Source: Roseomonas marmotae (lineage in GTDB: Bacteria > Pseudomonadota > Alphaproteobacteria > Acetobacterales > Acetobacteraceae). Taken from it: a DNA stretch of 64,000 nucleotides. Position 1 is the first letter of the stretch. Each line of letters begins with the position of its first letter. Shown one piece after another: positions 37,099 to 44,783 of this stretch. The stretch covers positions 3,501,233 through 3,565,232 of the forward strand of contig NZ_CP061091.1 of the NCBI RefSeq assembly GCF_017654485.1, in the 5' to 3' direction. The notes beneath the pieces are model-generated. The model was not told the origin of the DNA. It did not search any database and saw only the letters and a program-made list of their open reading frames with translations. The position numbers and the translations under genes were made by a program.

Positions 37099-37842
37099 AT
37101 GCCTCCAGCGATCCTGCGGAGACGTGACCTGCTGGCGGCAGCGAGCCTCGCCGCGCTCCCGGCGCCGCTGCGGGCGGAAGACCAGGAGCCCGTCGATACG
37201 CTGCTGGTGCTGGCCATCGACATCTCCCGCTCCGTCGATGACGACGAGGCGAAGCTGCAGCGGGAGGGTTACCGCAACGGCGTCTCCGACCCCCGCGTGG
37301 TGGAGGCCATGCTGGGCGGCGTGCTGGGCAGCATCGGCCTCGCCTATGTCGAATGGGCGGGGATCGAGTATCAGCGGCTGGTGCTGCCCTGGCGCCGCAT
37401 CGCCAGCCAGCGGGACGCCGCCGCCTGGGCGGAGGCCCTGGCCGAGGCACCGCGCAACTCCCTCTCCTGGACCTCGATCTCCGGCGCGCTGGAGTTCAGC
37501 GCCCAGGTGCTGGCCCAGGCGCCCTTCGAGGGCATCCGGCGCGTCATCGACGTTTCCGGCGATGGAGTGAACAATTCCGGCCCGCCGCCCGAGCCGGTCC
37601 GGGACCGCCTGGTGGCCGAGGGCATCATCATCAACGGCCTGCCCATCGTGAACGACCGTCCCACCTTCGGTCGCGGCCCCCGGCTGGCGCTGGACCAGTA
37701 CTATAATGATTCCGTTATCGGCGGCACGGGGGCCTTCATGGTGGTGGCGGAGGATTTCCAGAGCTTCGGCGTCGCTGTGCGGCGCAAGCTGATCCGCGAG
37801 ATCGCCGGCCTGCCCGGCGAGAGGGTGGAGCGGCTGGGCTGA
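37099..37842 (+). CDS. DUF1194 domain protein (VWA-like, exported)
   Basis: A 247 aa protein with an N-terminal Tat-like signal (RRRDLLAAASLAALPAPL) and a VWA-like fold: VLAIDISRSVDDDE carries the DxSxS metal site. The family is common in alphaproteobacteria and of unknown role, probably a periplasmic protein-interaction module. AGGAGTAGGG stands 3-9 nt before the start. Confidence 0.88.
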   Translation: MPPAILRRRDLLAAASLAALPAPLRAEDQEPVDTLLVLAIDISRSVDDDEAKLQREGYRNGVSDPRVVEAMLGGVLGSIGLAYVEWAGIEYQRLVLPWRRIASQRDAAAWAEALAEAPRNSLSWTSISGALEFSAQVLAQAPFEGIRRVIDVSGDGVNNSGPPPEPVRDRLVAEGIIINGLPIVNDRPTFGRGPRLALDQYYNDSVIGGTGAFMVVAEDFQSFGVAVRRKLIREIAGLPGERVERLG

Positions 37843-37873
37843 GGGGCGCGGGCGCCCCTCCCCCCACTCTCCG

Positions 37874-38278
37874 TCAGCGCTCGATATCGTCGATGGACAG
37901 GCCGAAGGCCCCGAGCCCCTCGGCCAGCAGGTCGGCGGCAAGGTCCATCTGGATCAGGTATTCGGCGGTGCTGAGGCCCGCGCCGCGCTCCTTGGCCATC
38001 GCCACCGCCTCATCCCACTGCTCCGGCTCGTAATCGCCGCGGCCTACCCAGGCCAGCGCCACCAGCGCCGCCTGCTCATCCTCGTTCAGCTCCTCGATGA
38101 AGGCGTAGATCGTATCCTCGTCGAGTTGCTGATCCTCGTTCCCATCATCGGAGTCGCCGGCCTCATCCTCCTCGCTGCCTTCCTCCTGCAGGGCGCGCAG
38201 GTGGTCGACGACCGTCGCCACCGTCTCGACGCTGATGCCAAGGTCGAAATCGTCATCATCGCCTGTCGTGTCGCTCAT
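37874..38278 (-). CDS. DUF3775 domain protein
   Basis: A 134 aa acidic cytoplasmic protein. Residues 1-60 are rich in aspartate and glutamate; the DUF3775 core follows with YAFIEELNEDEQAALVALAW, then GRGDYEPEQWDEA. An AGGAGG site lies 9 nt before the ATG at 38278. The function is unknown. It is convergent with the DUF1194 gene. Confidence 0.85.
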   Translation of the reverse strand: MSDTTGDDDDFDLGISVETVATVVDHLRALQEEGSEEDEAGDSDDGNEDQQLDEDTIYAFIEELNEDEQAALVALAWVGRGDYEPEQWDEAVAMAKERGAGLSTAEYLIQMDLAADLLAEGLGAFGLSIDDIER

Positions 38279-38484
38279 GCGGCTTGCCTCCTCTGGCCCT
38301 GGTCCTGTGCCGTGGCACCCCCCCAACTCGGCAGAAGGCATTCGGCTGCATCCTCGCACCAAATCTAGCGGTGGCGCCCCCCGCGCGGCACCGCCACTTG
38401 AATCCTGGGGTGAGGAAGATTCCTGCTCACGCCAAGGATATCAGATACCTCGCAACAACTCTTCATACGGTGCGTTGAGAAAAC

Positions 38485-38895
38485 ATGCGCCCGTCGTCCT
38501 TCCCCCAGGTGGCGGCTGCGGTTTTTGCCATGGCCCTGGTCGTGGCGCCGCATTCCGTCCCATCCCCCCCGCCCGCCCTCCCGGCGCCGTCCCCCACGGC
38601 CCAGGGGCGCCTCGAAACCGGATTCTCCCTCGTGGACACATCCACCATCAGCACCCGGCTGGCCCCCGACACGCCGGGCTGCGAGGAAATGGGCCTTTCC
38701 GGCCGCTTGCCGGCCCACCGTCTGGTCGCCGAGCAGCTGCCCCGTGACGGCGGCGCCAAGCAGCAGGCCCGCCCGCGCAAGGACAATCCGGTGGTGGCTC
38801 CGCAGACCCTCCGCCCCGCCATGCACATGTGCGTGGTGAACCGTTTCGACCCGCGCGATAACGGCGGCGTGCACAAGGCCGTCTATCACCTCTGA
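38485..38895 (+). CDS. Small exported protein, hypothetical
   Basis: A 136 aa protein with a signal-like N-terminus (PQVAAAVFAMALVVAPHSVP) and a proline-rich stretch, then a polar domain with Cys67 and Cys114 that could form a disulfide. No family is recognised. Third codon positions are strongly GC biased on this strand, which favours it over the opposite-strand frames. Confidence 0.7.
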   Translation: MRPSSFPQVAAAVFAMALVVAPHSVPSPPPALPAPSPTAQGRLETGFSLVDTSTISTRLAPDTPGCEEMGLSGRLPAHRLVAEQLPRDGGAKQQARPRKDNPVVAPQTLRPAMHMCVVNRFDPRDNGGVHKAVYHL

Positions 38896-39183
38896 ACGGC
38901 TCCCGGCGGCCCTCGGATCTGGAGCGGCCACTTCTTCGGCTCGCGGCGTGGCGGGGCTGCCCTGCGCCTCCCGCCGGGGTGTGATGTCGTTAAGGCTCGC
39001 TTTTTCCGTTTCGAGCGCTTATCTGTGCGCCGCACAACAAGCCGCCCGGCGTCTCCCGCCCGGTCCTGCCCAACCCTTCGGTCCGACCAACCCGCCTTTC
39101 GCGGCAGGAATCGGCCCGGCGGAAGACGGCCAGGGCCTTGGGGCGCGTGCGCAGGCGGCGCAGCCCCGGGGACTGCCCGCCTA

Positions 39184-41013
39184 ATGGAACTGCGCAACGT
39201 CGCAATTATCGCTCACGTCGACCACGGCAAGACAACGCTGGTCGACAACCTGCTGAAGCAGGCCGGTGCCTTCCGCGCCAATCAGGCCGTTGCCGAGCGC
39301 GCCATGGATCGCAACGACCTGGAGCGTGAACGCGGCATCACCATTCTCGCCAAGTCCACCGCCGTCGAGTGGAAGGGCGTCAAGATCAACATCGTCGACA
39401 CGCCGGGCCACGCCGATTTCGGCGGTGAGGTCGAGCGTATCCTCTCGATGGTCGATGGCGCCATCGTGCTCTGTGATGCCGCCGAAGGTCCGCTGCCGCA
39501 GACCAAGTTCGTGCTGACCAAGGCGCTGGCCCGTGGCCTGAAGCCGATCGTCGTCATCAACAAGGTCGACCGCCAGGACGCCCGCGCCGATGAAGTGCTG
39601 AACGAGGTCTTCGACCTCTTCGCCGCCCTCGGCGCCACGGACGAGCAGCTCGATTTCCACACCATGTTCGCTTCTGGCCGCCAGGGCTGGGCCGATCTGA
39701 CGATGGACGGTCCCCGCAAGGACCTGTCGCCGATGTTCGACCTGATCCTGAGCCATGTGCCGGCGCCGACCGTCAAGCACGACGCGCCCTTCGCCATGAA
39801 CGCGACGATCCTGGAGGCCGACCCGTTCCTGGGCCGCATCCTGACCGGCCGTATCGAGCAGGGCGTCGCCAAGACCAACATGCCCGTGCGCGTGCTGCGC
39901 CAGGACGGCACGGTGGTCGAGACGGGCCGCCTGACCAAGCTGATGACCTTCTCGGGCCTGGACCGCGTGCCGGTCGACGAGGTGCAGGCGGGCGACATCT
40001 GCGCCATCGCCGGCCTCTCGGACGCCACCATCCCCGACACCATCGCCTCCCCTGAGGTGACGGAGCCGCTGCACGCGATCCCGATCGACCCGCCGACGCT
40101 GTCCATGACCTTCCGCATCAACGACGGCCCGTTGGGCGGCCGTGAGGGCAAGAAGGTCACGTCGCGCCAGATCCGCGATCGCCTGTTCAAGGAGATCGAG
40201 GGCAATGTCGCCATCCGCGTGAAGGTCTCCGAGGAAGTGGACGCCTTTGAGGTGGCCGGCCGCGGCGAGCTTCAGCTGGGCGTGCTGATCGAGCAGATGC
40301 GCCGCGAGGGCTTCGAGCTGACCATCGGCCGCCCGCGCGTGCTGACGCAGATCAACCCGGAGACGGGCGAGAAGGAAGAGCCCTTCGAAGAAGCCGTCAT
40401 CGACGTCGATGAGGAATATTCGGGCGTCGTTGTGGAGAAGCTCTCGCTCCGCAAGGGCATGATGCAGGACATGCGTCCCTCCGGCGGCGGCAAGGTGCGC
40501 CTGACCTTCCACATCCCGTCGCGCGGGCTGATCGGCTACCACGGCGAGTTCATGACGGACACGCGCGGCACCGGCATGATGAACCGCCTGTTCCTGGGCT
40601 ATCAGCCCTGGGCCGGGCCGATCGAGGGCCGCATCAAGGGCAGCCTGATCTCCAACTCCGACGGCGAGGCGGTGCAGTACGCGCTCTTCTCGCTGCAGGA
40701 GCGTGGCACGCTGTTCGTGGATCCCGGCGCCAAGGTCTATACCGGCCTGATCCTGGGTGAGCATTCGCGCGAGAACGACCTCGACGTGAATCCCATCAAG
40801 GAAAAGAAGCTGACCAATGTCCGCGCCGCCGGCAAGGACGAGGCCCTGCTGCTGACGCCCCCGCGCCGGATGAGCCTGGAGCAGGCCATCGCCTATATCG
40901 AGGACGACGAGCTGGTGGAGGTGACGCCTTCCGCCATCCGCCTGCGCAAGCGCTACCTCGACCCCAACGAGCGCAAGAAGCACGCGCGCCGTTCGGAAAG
41001 CGAAGCGGCATAA
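39184..41013 (+). CDS. typA: Translational GTPase TypA/BipA
   Basis: A 609 aa GTPase that acts on the ribosome in large-subunit assembly and stress adaptation. The N-terminal G domain has AHVDHGKT, ERGITI, DTPGH and NKVD. The EF-G-like beta barrel and domains III and V follow, then the TypA-specific C-terminal domain (RPSGGGKVRL, SRGLIGY). It has a 288 bp leader (38896-39183) with no gene, which may hold the promoter and cold-responsive control. A strong terminator closes it. Confidence 0.97.
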   Translation: MELRNVAIIAHVDHGKTTLVDNLLKQAGAFRANQAVAERAMDRNDLERERGITILAKSTAVEWKGVKINIVDTPGHADFGGEVERILSMVDGAIVLCDAAEGPLPQTKFVLTKALARGLKPIVVINKVDRQDARADEVLNEVFDLFAALGATDEQLDFHTMFASGRQGWADLTMDGPRKDLSPMFDLILSHVPAPTVKHDAPFAMNATILEADPFLGRILTGRIEQGVAKTNMPVRVLRQDGTVVETGRLTKLMTFSGLDRVPVDEVQAGDICAIAGLSDATIPDTIASPEVTEPLHAIPIDPPTLSMTFRINDGPLGGREGKKVTSRQIRDRLFKEIEGNVAIRVKVSEEVDAFEVAGRGELQLGVLIEQMRREGFELTIGRPRVLTQINPETGEKEEPFEEAVIDVDEEYSGVVVEKLSLRKGMMQDMRPSGGGKVRLTFHIPSRGLIGYHGEFMTDTRGTGMMNRLFLGYQPWAGPIEGRIKGSLISNSDGEAVQYALFSLQERGTLFVDPGAKVYTGLILGEHSRENDLDVNPIKEKKLTNVRAAGKDEALLLTPPRRMSLEQAIAYIEDDELVEVTPSAIRLRKRYLDPNERKKHARRSESEAA

Positions 41014-41019
41014 GGAACG

Positions 41020-41050
41020 AGGCGGCCCGGGACACCGGGCCGCCTTTTTT
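41020..41050 (+). terminator. Rho-independent terminator after typA
   Basis: An 11-base stem AGGCGGCCCGG with CCGGGCCGCCT, a short loop, then T6. Confidence 0.92.
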
Positions 41051-41098
41051 CATGCGTCCGGCGCACCGCCTCAGCGGCCGGCCGGCAGCGGGCGGCGC

Positions 41099-41452
41099 TC
41101 AACCGTCCGGCTCCGCCTCCATCAGCGCCCGCATCGCCATGATCTGGGCCGGCGTCAGCGCGCGGATACGCAGGGCCAGCTCATTGGCCAGCGCCGTCGC
41201 GGCTGGGGAGAGCCCGGCGGTATCCAGCACCACGCGGGGGTGGGAGATGCGAGCCAGCCGCGTCATCTCATCGTCCCAGAGCCCGAAATATTCGTTCACC
41301 TGGTGGATCAGCCCGGCCGAGGGCCGGCCGCGCCGCCCATGCTCCAGCGCCGAGAGATAGGCGGCCGAGACCTGCAGGGCCGCTGCCAGGCCGGAGAGGG
41401 TGACGCCCCGCTCCTCCCGCAGCTGGCGCAGCCGGGCGCCGAAGGGGGTCAT
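41099..41452 (-). CDS. XRE-type helix-turn-helix regulator
   Basis: A 117 aa protein with an N-terminal Cro/C1-type helix-turn-helix (about 5-60; LRQLREERGVTLSGLAAALQ, then SAAYLSALEHGRRG). A C-terminal helical segment (NELALRIRALTPAQIM) follows. It begins inside the smr stop (ATGA) and is the last gene of a four-gene operon. HTH-Smr pairs are common in alphaproteobacteria. Confidence 0.9.
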   Translation of the reverse strand: MTPFGARLRQLREERGVTLSGLAAALQVSAAYLSALEHGRRGRPSAGLIHQVNEYFGLWDDEMTRLARISHPRVVLDTAGLSPAATALANELALRIRALTPAQIMAMRALMEAEPDG

Positions 41453-42003
41453 GGCTGCCGGCGCCGGCGCAGCAGCAGATGCACCGCGCCCTGGTTGGCG
41501 GCATGGGGATAGGCGGCGCCCAGCACCAGGGCACGCAGGTCCGGCGCGTTCAGCCAGTGCGGGAATTCCCGCCGTAGCACGCCCCCCTCGGGCATCGGCC
41601 CCTTGCCCGTCACCACCGCCACGCAGCGCAGCCCATCGGCATGGGCGGAGAGCAGGAAGGAGCGCACGGCGTGATAGGCGTCCTGCGCCCGGCGGCCATG
41701 CAGGTCGAGGGTGCGCTCCGGACGGGTGCGGCCGCGATGCAGGTCCCGCCAGCGGTTGCGGTCCAGGCCCGAGGGCATCTGCCCCACCTGCACCGATGGC
41801 GGCCGGGCCGGCAAGGGCGCCTTTCCGCGGGTGGGCATGGCCGAGGCGGCTGCGGGTGGCGGGACGGGCGCCGGTTCCGTCGGCACGGCAGGGGCTGGCG
41901 CGGGCGGCAGGGCATGACCCGGCAACGGCTGCACGGAGCTGGCAAAGGCGCGCCACAGGGCGCGTTCCTCGTCGGTCAGGATTCGGGCGCGGCGGCGGGC
42001 CAT
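41449..42003 (-). CDS. Smr/MutS2-type endonuclease domain protein
   Basis: A 184 aa protein with a proline-rich N-terminal linker (about 30-85) and a C-terminal Smr domain. The nicking motif is LDLHGRRAQDA (the DxH of Smr nucleases), with VVTGKGPMPEGGVLRR as the second motif. Such domains cut nucleic acid; in bacteria a role in ribosome rescue by mRNA cleavage has been shown for some members. It overlaps the HTH gene by 4 bp. Confidence 0.9.
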   Translation of the reverse strand: MARRRARILTDEERALWRAFASSVQPLPGHALPPAPAPAVPTEPAPVPPPAAASAMPTRGKAPLPARPPSVQVGQMPSGLDRNRWRDLHRGRTRPERTLDLHGRRAQDAYHAVRSFLLSAHADGLRCVAVVTGKGPMPEGGVLRREFPHWLNAPDLRALVLGAAYPHAANQGAVHLLLRRRRQP

Positions 42004-42049
42004 GATGCCCGCTCTTACAGGCAGCGCGCGGCGCCGTGAACACGCGGCA

Positions 42050-42754
42050 TCACGCCGCCGGCTCATCCTGCCTGGTCTCGTCCTGCATGGCCTGGCCCGC
42101 GCGGTGGCGCCGCAGCATCCAGAAGCCCAGCACCGCCGAGACCACGAAAAGCCCCGCCGCCAGTCCGATCTGCCATTGCCGGTCCACCGCCACCCCGCTG
42201 CCGACCAGGGCGAAGATCACGGTCTGCGGCAGGTATCCGACCGCCGAGCCGGCCAGGAAGGCCAGGGCCGGGATGCCGGAGAGGCCGGCCAGCAGGTTCA
42301 GCGCCAGGTTGTTGCCCACCGGCAGCAGGCGCAGCGCCAGGGCGGCGTTGAAGGGGCTGGCCGCCAGCACGTCCCGCAGCCCGCGCAGCCTGCGGCCCAT
42401 GCGCCCGGTCAGACGCCGCTCCGCCCAGTCGCGCCCGATGGCGGCGGCCCAGCCGAAGGAGAAGGCGGCGCCCAGCAGCTGCGCCAGCAGGCTCAGCCCG
42501 GTGCCGGTCCAGGCGCCGAAGGCATAGCCGCCCAGGAAGGCCACGGCCTGCCGGGGCACCCCGACCGCGCAGGCCAGCGCGCCCAGCAGGAAGAAGACAC
42601 TCTCCCCCCACAGCGTCCGGTGCAGGCCGAAGCGTTCCACCCAGGCTTCCGGCGCGCCACCGCCCAGCTCACGCAGCAGCCAGCCGCCCAGGCCCAGCCC
42701 GGCGGCCAGCAGGACCACCCGGCCCACCGGTCCCAGGCGTGACGGCAGGCTCAT
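42050..42754 (-). CDS. TVP38/TMEM64 family (DedA-like) membrane protein
   Basis: A 234 aa membrane protein with about five spans and a SNARE-assoc/DedA core. Typical re-entrant signature segments are AVGVPRQAVAFLGGYAFGAWTG and ALRLLPVGNNLALNLLAG. Related proteins move lipid carriers across the membrane. Its ATG overlaps the glycosyltransferase stop by 4 bp, so it may flip the lipid-linked product of that enzyme; this is inference. Confidence 0.88.
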   Translation of the reverse strand: MSLPSRLGPVGRVVLLAAGLGLGGWLLRELGGGAPEAWVERFGLHRTLWGESVFFLLGALACAVGVPRQAVAFLGGYAFGAWTGTGLSLLAQLLGAAFSFGWAAAIGRDWAERRLTGRMGRRLRGLRDVLAASPFNAALALRLLPVGNNLALNLLAGLSGIPALAFLAGSAVGYLPQTVIFALVGSGVAVDRQWQIGLAAGLFVVSAVLGFWMLRRHRAGQAMQDETRQDEPAA

Positions 42755-43518
42755 GCCACCGGTGGCCCTTCGGACGGCAGTAATTGCGGCCGCTTCCAGC
42801 GGCGTTGCAGCCACATCACGCCCATCAGGTCGGAAATGCCCACCAGCGCCCGGTCCAGCGTGCCGTAGTTGGACACGCCACGCAGGCGGGGGCGATGGTT
42901 CACGGGGCGGCTGACCACCCGCCCGCCGGCGCGCAGCACCAGCGCGGGCAGGTAGCGGTGCATATGGTCGAAGGGCGGCAGTTCCAGGAACAGCGCGCGG
43001 GGGAAGAGCTTCAGCCCGCAGCCGGTATCCGGCGTCGCATCCCCCAGCAGCCGGGCGCGCAGGCGGTTGGCGAAGCGGCTGGAGAGGCGCTTGACCTGCG
43101 TATCCCGCCGGTTGACCCGCCAGCCCGCCACCAGAAGCCGCTCCGCCCCCGGCTCGGTCTGGGCGAAGGCCCAGAGGGCGGGAATATCGGCGGGGTCGTT
43201 CTGCCCGTCGCCGTCCAGCGTCGCGATCCAGGCGGCGCGGGCGGCGCGCACGCCGCTGACGATGGCCGCCGACTGTCCGCAGGAGGCCGCGTGCCGCAGC
43301 ACCCGCAGCGCCGGATTCGTCCGCGCCACCTCGGCCAGGGCGGCGGCGGTGCCGTCGGCCGAGCCGTCATCGACATAGATGATCTCATGCGCCACCCCCG
43401 CCAGGGCGGCGGAGATCTCGGCGATCAGCGGGGCGATATTCTCCGCCTCGTTGCGCACGGGTACCACGACGGCCAGCTGGGGGACGGAGGGCGCGGCGGG
43501 CCGCGTGACATCGGACAT
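42751..43518 (-). CDS. Family 2 glycosyltransferase, dolichol-phosphate-mannose-synthase-like
   Basis: A 255 aa GT-A enzyme with VVVPVRNEAENIAPL, the VDDGSADGT nucleotide motif and DGDGQNDP (the DxD region). No membrane spans follow the catalytic domain, so it is the short DPMS type that charges a polyprenyl phosphate with a sugar. It is the first gene of the overlapping operon and faces away from ctaA. Confidence 0.9.
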   Translation of the reverse strand: MSDVTRPAAPSVPQLAVVVPVRNEAENIAPLIAEISAALAGVAHEIIYVDDGSADGTAAALAEVARTNPALRVLRHAASCGQSAAIVSGVRAARAAWIATLDGDGQNDPADIPALWAFAQTEPGAERLLVAGWRVNRRDTQVKRLSSRFANRLRARLLGDATPDTGCGLKLFPRALFLELPPFDHMHRYLPALVLRAGGRVVSRPVNHRPRLRGVSNYGTLDRALVGISDLMGVMWLQRRWKRPQLLPSEGPPVA

Positions 43519-43677
43519 CGGGCGCGCGGCGTAGCAGGCGGGGGCGGGCCGAACAAGCGGCGTGAGCGGGGGCCTTGCCTCCTGCCGGCGCGCGGGGCCC
43601 GCAACGGCCACCATATCAGGGATGCGGCGCAAGCGGCGGGCAAGCGGGAGGCCGATGTGGTATGGACTGCCCCCGCC

Positions 43678-44775
43678 ATGCCCTTCGATCCCCCCTCCTC
43701 CCCGCCTCCCGCCTCCTCCCCCCTGGCGCGCGACGCCGCCGACCGCAGGGCCATCGCCCGCTGGCTGCTGCTGGTGGCCGCCATGGTCTGGATCATGGTG
43801 GCCCTCGGCGGCGCCACGCGGCTGACCGGCTCGGGCCTGTCCATCATGGAATGGGCACCGCTCTCCGGCACGCTGCCGCCGCTCACCCATGCCGAGTGGC
43901 AGCGCCTCTACGACCTCTACCGCACCATCCCGCAATACGAGCTGGTCAACCGCGGCTTCGGGCTGGAAGGCTTCCAGCGCATCTTCTGGCTGGAATGGGG
44001 GCACCGGCTCTGGGGCCGGCTGATCGGCCTGGCCTTCCTGCTGCCGCTGGTCTGGTTCTGGGTGCGGGGCCGGGTTCCGGCGGGGCTGAAGCCGCGCCTG
44101 GTGCTGCTCTTCCTGCTGGGCGGGGCGCAGGGCGCCGTCGGCTGGTTCATGGTGGCCTCCGGCTTCGCGCCGGACAGCACCGCCGTCTCCCCCTATCGCC
44201 TGGTGGCACATCTGGGGCTGGCTTTGCTGCTCTATGCCGTGCTCATCTGGACGGCGATGAGCCTGCTGCATCCGGAGCGCGACGCCCCGCCTGCCGCTGC
44301 CCCGCTGCGCCGCCTGGCGCATCCGGTGGCCGGCCTCATGGTGCTGGCCATGCTGGCGGGCGGCTTCGTCGCCGGCCTCCGCGCGGGCCTGGACTACAAC
44401 ACCTTCCCGCTGATGGACGGGCGGCTGGTGCCCACCGGCTATGCCATGCTCTCGCCCTTCTGGCAGAACCTCACCATGAATGTGGCGGCGGTGCAGTTCA
44501 ACCACCGCCTGCTGGCGACCCTGGCCGGGGCCGGCGCCCTGGTGCTGGCGGTCTGGGGCCTGCGCGTGCTGCCGCCCGGACGCGCCCGCGCGGCGCTGCT
44601 GGCACTGGGCGGCACCGCCGTCCTGCAATACGCGCTGGGCGTGGCCACGCTGCTGCTGGTGGTGCCGGCCTGGCTGGGCACGCTGCACCAGGCCGTCGCC
44701 GTCGCCGTGCTGACGGCGGTGCTGGCCAGCCTGCATGCCCTGCGCCGCCCCCGCCTGCCGCCCGGTCCCGGCTGA
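43678..44775 (+). CDS. ctaA: Heme A synthase (COX15/CtaA)
   Basis: A 365 aa membrane enzyme with eight spans. It oxidises the methyl of heme O to the formyl of heme A, the cofactor of aa3 oxidase. Heme-ligating histidines are visible in WLEWGHRLWGRL, VAHLGLALL, VQFNHRLLA and LHQAVAVAV. The start at 43678 gives the family's short proline/serine-rich N-tail. It is divergent from the glycosyltransferase operon. Confidence 0.95.
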   Translation: MPFDPPSSPPPASSPLARDAADRRAIARWLLLVAAMVWIMVALGGATRLTGSGLSIMEWAPLSGTLPPLTHAEWQRLYDLYRTIPQYELVNRGFGLEGFQRIFWLEWGHRLWGRLIGLAFLLPLVWFWVRGRVPAGLKPRLVLLFLLGGAQGAVGWFMVASGFAPDSTAVSPYRLVAHLGLALLLYAVLIWTAMSLLHPERDAPPAAAPLRRLAHPVAGLMVLAMLAGGFVAGLRAGLDYNTFPLMDGRLVPTGYAMLSPFWQNLTMNVAAVQFNHRLLATLAGAGALVLAVWGLRVLPPGRARAALLALGGTAVLQYALGVATLLLVVPAWLGTLHQAVAVAVLTAVLASLHALRRPRLPPGPG

Positions 44776-44783
44776 GGCCCCTC

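Noticed and set aside
39181..40983. A 600-codon open frame opposite typA
   Set aside because: It is the mirror of a highly conserved GTPase gene with no ribosome site.
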